Assembly: GCA_004369045.1 (NCBI GenBank)
Contig: ML213522.1
Location: forward strand, 62,001-126,000
DNA from: Heliocybe sulcata
Taxonomy: Eukaryota > Basidiomycota > Agaricomycetes > Gloeophyllales > Gloeophyllaceae
Length of the DNA stretch: 64,000 nt
Reading direction: 5' to 3'
Shown here: one piece after another, positions 20,212 through 30,001 of the stretch
How the letters are laid out: every line of letters starts with the position of its first letter
How positions within the stretch are numbered: position 1 is the stretch's first letter
The notes under the pieces: generated by a model
The model's database searches: none
What the model saw: only the letters and a program-made list of their open reading frames with translations
Told to the model about the DNA's origin: nothing
Made by a program: the position numbers and the translations under genes

Positions 20212-22084
20212 GTGCGACAGGCCATGACTGCCCGTTCTCATCAAGTCTTCGCGATTGCTCGCATCGGGCCTGGCAGTGGCTTTTCGGAGGAGGAGAGGAG
20301 TTACAGATGCGTCGCCGCGCTGCATCACGAGCGATGCTACGGTCCTCTGGCGGTTCAGGCTATGCTCCGCTGCTTGGTCCTGGTCAAGCAGAGGGAGAAC
20401 GCGGAGGTCGTCCGCGCTGAGCTCCGGTCCATCGATGGGCAGTACGAGCTCCCGGCCATTCCATGTCCATATATCGCCTTCGTGCTAGGGGCAGCGTTCT
20501 CAACAGATCTGGGCACCGCCGGCCGATTGTATGGTACAAACATCAGCCTTCTGACTGCTGATGTCGGCAGTACAGAAGCAGTCAGTAAGTTGGATGGTAA
20601 CGGCCCGTGTAACGGACTACCTGACAGCGCGGACAGGCAACACGGACGGCATATCGATCGTCGATGTTACAGATCCTTCGAACCCAGCCTACTGCTTCGT
20701 GTCGGTCAGGGGGCTACAGACGACCTACCAACCTCAGCAATTACGTCCTCTATCTGCAGGAGAGTACATACAGTGGTACAATTCGCCGCCCACCGTAGCA
20801 GCGAGTAGTATGGACGCAGAGTTAGAGGCGTCGTTGGCAGCACTACAGGCATACGAAGTGGTCGACAGACAGGCCCTCTTCGAGTCATGGCCGACGGAGT
20901 ATGGAAGCGAGATATTCAGGCAGAGCATCGACATCCTAAGAGCTCCCGACCGGAAGATGCTGTCCCTAGCGGATCTCGCTATAGGTCCGGCTATGGAGTA
21001 TGCTTTGCAGGAAGATGACTTCTCCGGCATCGTGGAGGCACTCATCATGCCCGGCAGAGTAAACATCGTGCGGGATTACTTCAACTGCATGCGGCCCATC
21101 CCCGACTCAGCAATATACCTGCTGCACGAGGTTGTATCAAGCCTCGATGGACTTGCAGAAGGTCGTCTCGACCTTTCGGATATGTGGCTGTCCACCGAGC
21201 AGATTCTTGACATCGTGGTGCACGTCGGGGATGGTGTGAAATCCCTCAACCTGTCCTTTAATCCTAATGTCATGTCAGACACTGTGCAAAGCGTCATCAT
21301 GGCATTACCTCAGCTGCGTCGTCTGGTTGTCATGGGATGCTCCGGCCTGTCAGGACAGGACTTGGCCCAACTGTTCCGCAGAGAACGCCATCTGTTCTCG
21401 AACATGGAAGCGCTCATCCATCCGTTCATCCTGTCGTTCGATGCCTCGCCTATGAACTGCCTGTCCGTGGTGACCTACTCCCATGGGCATGGCATAGCGA
21501 GAACTACGGTCCCGTTTGCCACCCCGCTGTGCATCGTCCAGAACCTGATCGATTACTTGAAGATCTTCATCACCGGCCATCCGGACGCATTTCAGATGGC
21601 CAGTTCCAGGCCTTGGATTGCGTGGTCCGCCTTCGGAGCAGCACCTAAAAAGATGGGTCAGTCATGGGCCGAGAGAAGTTTGGTATGCATACCCGCGTTC
21701 TCTACGGCTACGATGGATGGGGAGGGGTGGATGTTTCTTCTCAGTGCCGATGGTGCCATGCCCCAGCCCCGCAAGACCTGGGGATTTATCAGGTTCCGAG
21801 AGTCGAGTCAGGATAATGGCATGAGTGAACCGTCTACCGAAGAGATACCTTCTGGTGGACGATCGGGAGATTTCACTACGGTCGAAGACTCTGGACGCAC
21901 TTTGGAGATTCACAGCTTCCGTTCATTCCTTCAGATCATCACCGCCGACAGTCGAGACGAACCTTCCGAGGACGTCGTGCAGGAGTTGGAACAGATCCTA
22001 GACCAACTTCATCAAGAGCAGAATATGGAGATCATGGACCATCGAGATGTCCGCCAGCATTTGTTCGACGTGCTGAGGAGATGA
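20212..22084 (+). CDS. LRR-like protein of unknown function (5' end uncertain)
   Basis: I recognise only repeat features. A first exon (frame open from the ATG at 20212, containing GPGSGFSEEERSYRCVAALH and ELPAIPCPYIAFVLG) ends at 20584 before GTAAGT. The intron closes at 20636 (or 20627), giving SNTDGISIVDVTDPSNPAYC. Exon 2 runs open to the TGA ending DVRQHLFDVLRR. It includes TTYQPQQLRPLSAGEYIQWYN and a leucine-rich region (DGVKSLNLSFNPNVM, ALPQLRRLVVMGCSGLSGQD) that looks like two LRR units. No membrane segment, F-box or NTPase motif is seen, so it may be a scaffold protein. The true start may be further upstream in another exon. A stump of the same gene is at 13194-13513. Confidence 0.68.
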
Positions 22085-24520
22085 TGCTGCAGGCGCTGTA
22101 CAGCCTGCGTTGGTAAGTGAAATAGCATCAACGGCGCACGACTTGTCTGATTCATTCCCCCAGATTGTGTTGTGTGTATCGCTGCTTTCGAGCGCTGCTT
22201 CAGGCCCAGGGCCTGACCGGTGCTCTTCTTTTTCTTTTCTCGGGTTCCAATTCTTGTGATGGACTGCTGTAAGGGTAGACGAGCGACATCGGCACCAGAC
22301 GCTGGTGTTGGTGGTAAAGGTTGTTCAGGGCATGAGATGCGCCGTGTTAATATTTTCTTGACTTCTGCGCTGGGGTTCACAGGCATCTTCGCCGCTGGGA
22401 TGTCTGATACTACTAGCAATGCCGGAGAAAATAAGGCAGCCAGCGTTTGGACAGGGAGCAGGCTCTCGTAGACAGCGCCGGATGCGTAGCAGTCTCCAGT
22501 CCTGACTACTGTTCCATTATTTGAATCGCCTGCATGTTTGACAAACATACAGTACTGAACTCGGTCCATCTCTGCCGTGCTCGGGCCAACTTAGCGGCTG
22601 TTCCACGTGGGTTATTGATCCGATCACTGTCCAATCAGCGCCCTCGCGATCTGCAGTAAGTAAATGACCTCGGCTTAACTAGTGGTCAATGCACAGGCCT
22701 CAGGCCTCAGCGCTCAGCAGTCGGCTGGCATCTGTCGCCTTCTGTCGCGCGTTCTCGTCAGGCGAGACGTCTAGCTCACTATGCCTCGCACGACTCAGCA
22801 TAGGAAGAAGCCCGAACAGAATGTTATCATGCTCTTGTGCGCAACAGTTCGCAAGCAGCGACGACTCTGGGTACGTATCTCACCTTCGTCTCCCAACCTC
22901 TGTATGCATATACTTACAATCTCCTTTAGAAATATGCTTGCGGTCGTAGCTCAACAAATGCAGGGTTTGCTTCTCCCATGGTTTAACATGCTTCAAGCGT
23001 TATGTACATAATTGACGGAGTCGTGGGACAGCGTCCTGGGAGAAGAAGAAGAAAGAGAAGGAGAGCAAATTTCTGCATTTTGTGAGGAAGGAGCTGGAAC
23101 AAAATGTGCGCCTTTCTGTTGGGTTTCTTCTTCGCTCTCTGATGCGGATGCCGACCTGTTTACTGTTTAGCTTACCGCCTACGTAACATAGCTCGCCAGG
23201 AACACGGAGGTGTGTTCCATCCAGCTGTTCTTTCCCCGGTCAATTGTTCACGCGGACATGCATCCGATACCTCTTCTCCCCGTTCCGAGCGCATATACCC
23301 CTCTTCATGACACTTACTGAGGCTCCGCAATGCATGTGTGCCCCAAGGCATCGGGAACAGGGATGCCTATGATACAACCGCTCTGACTCGGCTTTCAGGA
23401 GCAAAACATACGAGTTATTCGTGTCCGCTTACGTCGAGGCCGAAGACGAAATCCGTGCGTTGTGGGAACAACTTGTGGAGGAGCAAGGGATTTTCCTTGG
23501 GCGTCCATCCATCCCCGATAGCTGGCTTTCCTGTCGCCTCGTCTAATCACCTATGTTCCCTGCCGAGCTCCTACCAGCTCCTACCTCGTGCTTTCTCGTC
23601 CATCTCACTGATCTCTCCTCCCGCGCTCTTTCACACCTATACCTTCCGGCTCTCTCATGTTGTACGTGGTAGCTCATCTGCTCCCATACAGGACCTAGCG
23701 CGGCGCAAGTGCGAGTCCCGATCCAGTGCCGAGTCCGCGCGCGAAGATGCTGACCTGCAGGGCATGGCGCAATGTAAACGAGCTTGTGAAGATCTGCTCT
23801 CTTGACGGGCCATGCTTTCAGGATACTACTTGCTCGCATCTCTAGACTCGGGGACGTTAATTTCGACATCGATGCAATAAACTTCGTGTATATGCTCTTC
23901 CTTGCCGCCCAGTTGCCCGTGCTACGTCCTTGTTGCTCGGATGCCGTTTGTTGCGCTTGTCGCTTTCGAGAAACCGTAGGCCATGTATTCCCCTTTTACT
24001 GTACCATAGGTGCCTACGGTATTGCGATGTGATGAGGTCAATGATTTCTCAGCCTCAGCCTCAGGTTTTGATATCGCAGATGTGCCAGGGATCATATATC
24101 ATATGTAGGGGAAGCTCAAAGTTCAAGATAGGACGGTACGCGTGACACAGCCACTGCCACCACTGCCACCCCCTCCACCCCCTCGCTTGAGAAGTACCGT
24201 AGGTACTGCCACTCGGATATGTCAACGCACTACGCTTTTGAAGTATTACAACCAATATTCTCTTCTCCGCAGTCCTGGAAGAAGGCGAAGAAGGACTGCA
24301 TATAAGGCAATTGGACGAGTCGCAGGTCCATCTCACCCTCCATGCTCAGTTTCCGAGTTACTTTCGACGATACAAAGTCTACCAAGCTTCGGCCTGCCAG
24401 GAGGTACAGAAAACTTTGTAGTTTGTACTAATGAACGAGCTCATTAGGAGATCACATCTGTCAATGGCGCCGGAAGGAGTAAATTCAGTGTCAGCCGCTG
24501 GCTGACTGCCCAGGTGCGCA
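22085..24520. other. 2.4 kb without a supported gene
   Basis: The largest gap in the window. The longest candidate is a minus-strand frame of 185 codons with an ATG at 22569 that overlaps the tail of the LRR-like gene; I do not accept it. Notable simple sequence: a purine run (GGAGAAGAAGAAGAAAGAG, near 23040) and a C-rich tract near 24145-24185 whose minus strand has several G runs. Confidence 0.45.
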
Positions 24521-24529
24521 TATAAATTC
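24521..24529 (+). promoter_or_regulatory. TATA box of orphan gene copy 3
   Basis: ATATAAATT lies 73 bp before the ATG at 24602, at the same distance as in the two other family members. A TCAGCCGC element just upstream also resembles the copies at 11430. Confidence 0.5.
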
Positions 24530-24601
24530 CTGTTCAGACGTTGAGGCTTTCTCGTGTCTTACATCGATCTTCGAGGTTAGCCGCACAACGACTCTACCAT
24601 C

Positions 24602-26091
24602 ATGGTTGCAATCCTTCTTATACTCTTGGTGCTCGTGGCTATCTCTCTCTTCGGTGTCGGCGTTTGTCTTGGACTGCTCTACCTGGACTACATGCACCGC
24701 CCCGTTGTCTACACATTCACCCCGGATAGTCAGGAGAATACTATGCAGGAGGACAGTTTCAAAGCTGTGAGTATTCGGTGCTCTGCGAGGTTACGGCGAC
24801 ATGACTGACAGCTCAATTATCCAGTGGCTATTCGCCAAGAATCAAGAGCAAATGTTCGTTCGACCGAGCCGTCTCAAGTGCCTGGTATGCGTTTTATTAC
24901 CTTGTAAACATTATCGGTTCTGATCTTCCCCAGGTGGTCGCTATATGCGATGTGCCAGGAAACATAAAGTTTTTCATCATCGAGCTACCGCTCAACCTCA
25001 TGGCAATATGGACCAACCTCTTTCCGACCGGACCTTCCCTCCTCCTCACCTCGCCCTCGGGCAGAAATATTCCGATGCCAGCCGCCGTCCGGCCGGCGCG
25101 GTATCGGTTCATAATGATACCACAACCCTTGTTCCTGCACACTTACTGGACGCCGCGCGAGACTCAAAACACTCTCTCTGAAGAAATGTGCACTCAGGAA
25201 AGCGCTACACCTATGCTCGATGCTCTCGCCGACGGCCTGTCTACCTCTGTCGACAGTCCTCCGCAACTCCTGCCTGTTCCCGAAGCGCCTACGCCTGCAT
25301 CGCATCAATGGTCTTCTTCTTGCTCTCTCAGTGCTGAGTCGTCACCCATCTGGCTCTCCACTGACTGTGCTGCTTCCAGAGAGCCCGAGCTCACTGCTTC
25401 AACTGCTATGGAGGAGCTTCCTTTGCCCGCGACAGCCGCCAGCACACCAGCCAATGCGACTCGCCGTTGGAGCTTGCCTTCCTTCCGGATATCAAGCGGC
25501 ATCCGAGACTATAAGGATAGCCGTGAAACCTGTGGACGCTGGAGCTTGGCTGGAGCTGAAAACTTGACGCCCACGCTTAGGGAATCGGTTACCCTTGAGG
25601 AGGAACTGGCGGACTCACACGAGCGTATGCGGGTCCTTATGTTTGGTGCTGCTCTGCGGGACGCTGGCAAGGACACCATTGCGGATAACCACAAGCGGAT
25701 GAGTCTGCTGATGGAGAAGACGGCTAAGTACGATGCGATTAAGAACCAGGCAGGACTTTTCACCCCTCCACCAACGCCTGCGATGGAGAATGCAGACTTG
25801 GAAGCGAACTGGCCGCAAGGTAACGAGTGCTGCTCTACCTTTTTGAGGGTAAACGGAGTTGACATTGCCCGCCCAGAATCCACTTCGGCGACGTATCTCG
25901 TTCAATCGGACAACTCTGGCGACATCGCTTCGTGCCTTCTCTCCCGCAAGATCACCATTTCAGCTTCCAAGAATATCAAGACGGTTGAAGGGCTCGAGCA
26001 CATCGAGGTGGCAGTGGCGCCCGAAGTTGCTCATCACGAGTGCGAAGCTGTCATCGGATACTGGATGCCAGAGGCTGGTCTGACCGCCTAG
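24602..26091 (+). CDS. Orphan membrane-anchored protein, divergent copy 3 (TSPSGRN family)
   Basis: Paralogue of the genes at 11530 and 17008, older by its divergence. The plan is the same: exon 1 with one N-terminal helix (ILLILLVLVAISLFGVGVCL), then MHRPVVYTFTPD and an acidic end; exon 2 of about 22 codons starting WLFAKNQEQ; long exon 3. Shared blocks in order are PSLLLTSPSGRNIPMPA, ATPMLDAL, PVPEAPTPASHQW, ADSHERMRVLM (with a second, related DNHKRMSLLM downstream) and AGLFTPPPTPAMEN. The run of ITxRPLS units of copies 1 and 2 is absent. The C-terminus has a different sequence and ends MPEAGLTA. Conserved intron positions and the spaced motifs make the relationship secure even though the function is unknown. 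Confidence 0.82.
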
Positions 26092-26398
26092 ATGAAGCAG
26101 GAGAGAAAAGGAACGGTGGATATCCGGATGTCGTTACTATTCATTATGGACCCTCAAGCTAGTTCTATGCGGTATATCTTGGTTTCATGTATAAGATTTG
26201 GGCCACGATTCATTGCTTCATGTCTGAGAACGCCTGTATGGCGCGTGCGTGAAAGGGCGTGTCCACCATCTCGATTAGACCCGTAGCCTCCCACTCTGAT
26301 TGTCCTTGCACACATATTAGTATTCAGTATCAGTAGAGAATATGGCAACACTAAGATGTAAAGATCCGCTCAGCGCCAACATACAAAGTGACGCGATA
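26092..26398. other. Convergent 3' flanks of orphan gene 3 and TSC13
   Basis: A 307-bp stretch between two stop codons on opposite strands; no gene or clear signal seen. Confidence 0.5.
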
Positions 26399-27767
26399 TT
26401 AAAAGACAAAGGGGAACATTGCCTTCCTGCCTCGAGGGTACTTGTCGCCGAACTCCTTCTTGTAACTCTTGTGCTTTTTGACAGCCCACTGGGCCATCTG
26501 GACCGTGGATACCGCTACAAAAATCCAGGCTATAACGTCCGAGTCAGGGTCAACGGCGCGGACAGCGCTCGAAAAGTTACTCACCGACCCAACTGCCCGT
26601 CATCACAGCAATACTCGACCAAGCTAAACATTCAAAGAAGTAGTTTGGGCAAGAGACGAGGTTGAAGCCATAGCCGTACGGAATTGCCCGTGCCCGTGTG
26701 CCTGCTGGCCGGAGGTTGCGAAGAGTCAAGTGGGTGGCCAAGTTCGAGAGCTCAGAGAACTGGAGGGGCGGTGAGCGAATGAGTCCACGTATACGGGAGG
26801 GATCCATTGGTTAACGTACCAGCCAGACAGCAGTGCAACCTAGCAGGAACCCGGGTTCATTTCGGATGGTTCCGCGAATGTACGGCGATGATGCCGAATA
26901 TGTTGGACTGTAGACGGCGTAGGCCAGGGCGAGACCTGACAATCAAGGTTGTGAGACTTAGCATAAGCCTCAGCATATTGGACTGACCACTCAAGAGATG
27001 GTAGTGCGCAGAGCTGGATTTCCAGATCAGCGAGATTCAAGTATGTTTCACTAAACCAAGACGCCTACTTCTTGAAGATATTGCGGGCAGGCATGGTGTC
27101 ATGCGAGAAACGGTGGACGCTGACCTGCGTAAGGATGTATTGAAACATGTGCAGTTGAACTCACAAGAGGGTCTCCAGCTCTCTCTTCACGAAGTGCACC
27201 ATAACAAGCCCGTACACGTATCTGCGCACGTCATTCGTCCTGTCAGTTGTACAGCACCGGCAGGCGACTCACTGCTGTAGCAAACTATGTTGTACATGTC
27301 CGCCATAAAATATTCTTGGGAAGTGGTAGATCAAGGGGTGAATGGCCAGCGGCCCACCCTTGCGGCCATATAAGCACACGACAGCCGAAGTAGGATCACA
27401 CCGAGCACTCACATATTCCACTAGGAAGACAGTGCGCCAGCTAATCTGCGGACCCAGATCTTTGACATTGACTTCGGTCACGTCTCCCCCTGCTGCCTCT
27501 ACCAGCCTGGTCTCATCTGAAAGCATCTTAGATTGTCCCTTGAGCGCGACTTTTTGGCGAGAAGGGTAGAACTATGTCCAGTTCAGCACTGCATAAGCGT
27601 ATCATAAGAGAACTCAAACGTACGCTTGGGAACTTGTCCGCAAGGGCCTGTTTCACATCTGCCACAGTAACATCCTCCGCGCTCTTGTCGGCGATGTCCA
27701 ACGTAACCGGGAGACCTCGAGCAACAGCGGGCATCCTCCCTGCCGCGGCGACTGTGATACTGACCAT
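26399..27767 (-). CDS. TSC13: Very-long-chain (3R/2E) enoyl-CoA reductase, Tsc13 type
   Basis: This ER membrane enzyme catalyses the last step of very-long-chain fatty acid elongation, reducing trans-2-enoyl-CoA with NADPH; products feed sphingolipid synthesis. The ATG at 27767 starts MVSITVAAAGRMPAVARGLP. The N-terminal ubiquitin-like part (VADVKQALADKFP, FYPSRQKVALKGQ) is followed by KDLGPQISWRTVFLVEY, GPLAIHPLIYHFPRIFYGG, VMVHFVKRELETL, VHRFSHDTMPARNIFKK and the C-terminal 5-alpha-reductase-like domain LSNLATHLTLRNLRP, IPYGYGFNLVSCPNYFFE. It ends KKEFGDKYPRGRKAMFPFVF. At least seven small introns interrupt it. The order and length (about 310 residues) match the family. Confidence 0.95.
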
Positions 27768-28294
27768 ATTCTAGACTGAGTCTAAGCGTTCAAATCAAAG
27801 TTTTGTGCGAGCAGGCCACGAGTGTCTTCGGAGTCGGAAAGACTCAGCCTTAACTCTCAAAGGATGAAACTCCGTGACGGATACAACTGCGACATTACAC
27901 GTGCCTGTGACAGGAAGCAACTGTGGCTTTTGTGGCATCACCGTGGCATACGGACATCTGAAACTGCTTGGTCTCTGGAAGCGCGTAAACAGCTGAATAC
28001 ATTAATAACACAATGACCCAAGATTATTACTGTTGACTGTTGATACGAGTGAGAAATCAAATTGGAGAATAGATGATCGGCATACTACAAACATCAAGAG
28101 CAACTGGAAGACATACACGAGGGAAGTTGAGTATGGAATACAACGGACGTGCCAGAATCAAGCAAATACAGATAGATTATACCATTAGGCCAGATGGAAG
28201 AAGCTTACACAGACCGTTCTAGACATGCCCGCCCGGAGCTTGACGAGAGACAGCCTTCCCCTCCTTTTGTGCACTGTGGCCGTTGAGCTGTTGC
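27768..28294. other. TSC13 promoter and 3' flank of an orphan gene
   Basis: About 527 bp, no gene supported. The part next to 27768 should carry the TSC13 promoter. Confidence 0.5.
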
Positions 28295-29488
28295 CTAGCG
28301 AGCCATCGCGCGAGAAATGCTCCTCCTGGTCTCCTCTGAAAGCGCGGCAAACATGTCGGGCGTACTAGGTTCCAGGAACCACACTCTCCTCGCTGCCCTA
28401 TGCGGCCTGCCCGACATAGTGGATGACAAGCATGACTTGAGCTTGCTGGCAAGCGGTTTCACAGAGACGATCTTCTCACGTTGGGCTGCTCTCTGAGCGG
28501 CCTCGTCGAGTAGCCTGCGGAAGACGGAGTCGGCAGGTTTTTTGTGGCAAGCCTTGCGAGGATGTGGGTGGACATGAACGGACTGCTGCTTCTTGGAAGT
28601 AGATGTGGCCTGTTCCTCCTTTTTGTCATCACGGCGAGGAGAGTCGCACCGAGATAAATATCTACGGATAACGGGAGACAGCTCGGGCGCGACGAAGCCC
28701 AGCTTGTCTTGGGGCTCCGGCGTCAGATAGCGGAAGCCAGTCAGCATGAACTGGGATGGCCGCACGTCCTGGACGAGCGATGTGTCTGAACATTCGGCAA
28801 GGAGCTTTGGAGGGGGATGCGGAAATGGTGTCGCCTCATAGGCAAGGAAGCGCCTACCAAAGGCTTCGACCGGAACGACACGCCTGCTGTAGGCCGGAAG
28901 CGTGGGGTGGGTAGAGGCCTCCTCAGAAACTTCAGCGTCGGAATAATCCGCCTAATATTCCACAATGCCACATGAGGAGACAGGACCCGGTAACGGATCA
29001 AAAGAGGTTTACGAACCTTTACAGATTCGGACAAAGGAATAACGTCTTCTCTACTACTCTGCATCCCTTCCGTATCCGTGGCTGACTCTGCCCGGTAGTC
29101 GCTTCCCGAGGCACTCTGACCTGAAGGATACCGTTAGAGTTGTGCTGATACCAATGTACTGTTCGCAAGCTTGCCTTCGCTACAGGTCCAATCAGTATCA
29201 TAGAAATTAGTCTCTAGTGTGTCTATGCTGCCTTTCATCCCGCCCTCCACCCAAGACTACAAGCCACAGTAAGTGAGGCCGTCCGTGAGTATAGATGTGG
29301 CAGATCCGCTTACGAAGAAATCCGTAGATTCTGGAGTCGAGCGAAGCGAGTTTGTAAGGGTATCGCTGGAGCAACTATCATAATGCGTTACGAGTGCAAG
29401 TGGGTTCTAGGAGGAACACGACCTACTCGCTGAACAGCATGTCAAAGTTATGAAGCACGGCAGGGTGGACGGAGTCGGTGGAAGACAT
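28295..29488 (-). CDS. Orphan hydrophilic protein with basic C-terminal half
   Basis: Not recognised. The ATG at 29488 gives MSSTDSVHPAVLHNFDMLFS; splicing (donor GTAGGT, acceptor at CTCCAG) continues ESTDFF, then SWVEGGMKGSIDTLETNFYD. The next intron (29121-29174) works in frame only as GC-AG, giving SEG-QSASGSDYRAES. The following exon ends LSESVK and continues ADYSDAEVSEE. The final exon has VRPSQFMLTGFRYLTPEPQD, LGFVAPELSPVIRRYLSRC, HPHPRKACHKKPADSVFRRL, EAAQRAAQREKIVSVKPLAS and ends EETRRSISRAMAR. Length is about 290 residues, with many charged residues and no membrane segment or known domain. The coherent splicing over five introns and the conserved codon phase make it a likely real gene. 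Confidence 0.68.
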
Positions 29489-30001
29489 TGTGAATTGCCG
29501 TATATGAAGTGGCAGCGCTGCTGTGATATTCGTAGTCGTTATCGGTACCCAATAAGCCAGTGTAATCGAGGTAGAAGGCAGGTAAACAAGTGTGTCCCAA
29601 AGCAAGGAGGGAACTGTCGGTGAAGAGAGGTGTCGCTGGTGGAGGTAAGGAAAAGGGCTCAAGCCTGCGTCCCTAAATAGTCGTGGACAAAGGAATGCCC
29701 TTATTCCACATGTGGCTTTGATGGCAAGGCAACTAGTGGAGAAATGTGGCAGGCCACATCGACCAGGGTCCAGGGTGACCCTTTGTGATGCGTCACATCA
29801 GGGACCCACAATGACAAACTGTGGCACAATATCAAAGTTCATCACTGCCTCCGCGGACGTTTGTACCTAGACTGGCCTTGAACTGTGTCCAATGAAATGA
29901 GGATAGCAATATGCATTGGTCAATGTTAAGGGCGGACGAAACTCTGAGGAGAACAAGTACAGTACATAGAAAGAGAGCATGTCGCCACTCCAGCGTCCGT
30001 A
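29489..30001. other. Promoter region of the orphan gene at 28.3-29.5 kb
   Basis: About 513 bp. It includes a perfect 10-bp palindrome CCACATGTGG at 29706-29715 (an E-box form) and, on the minus strand, a TATTTA element near 29678. No gene is seen. Confidence 0.45.

Noticed and set aside
22012-22569. Minus-strand frame of 185 codons with an ATG
   Set aside because: It overlaps the end of the LRR-like gene, has no recognisable domain and no splice partners; could be revisited with RNA-seq.
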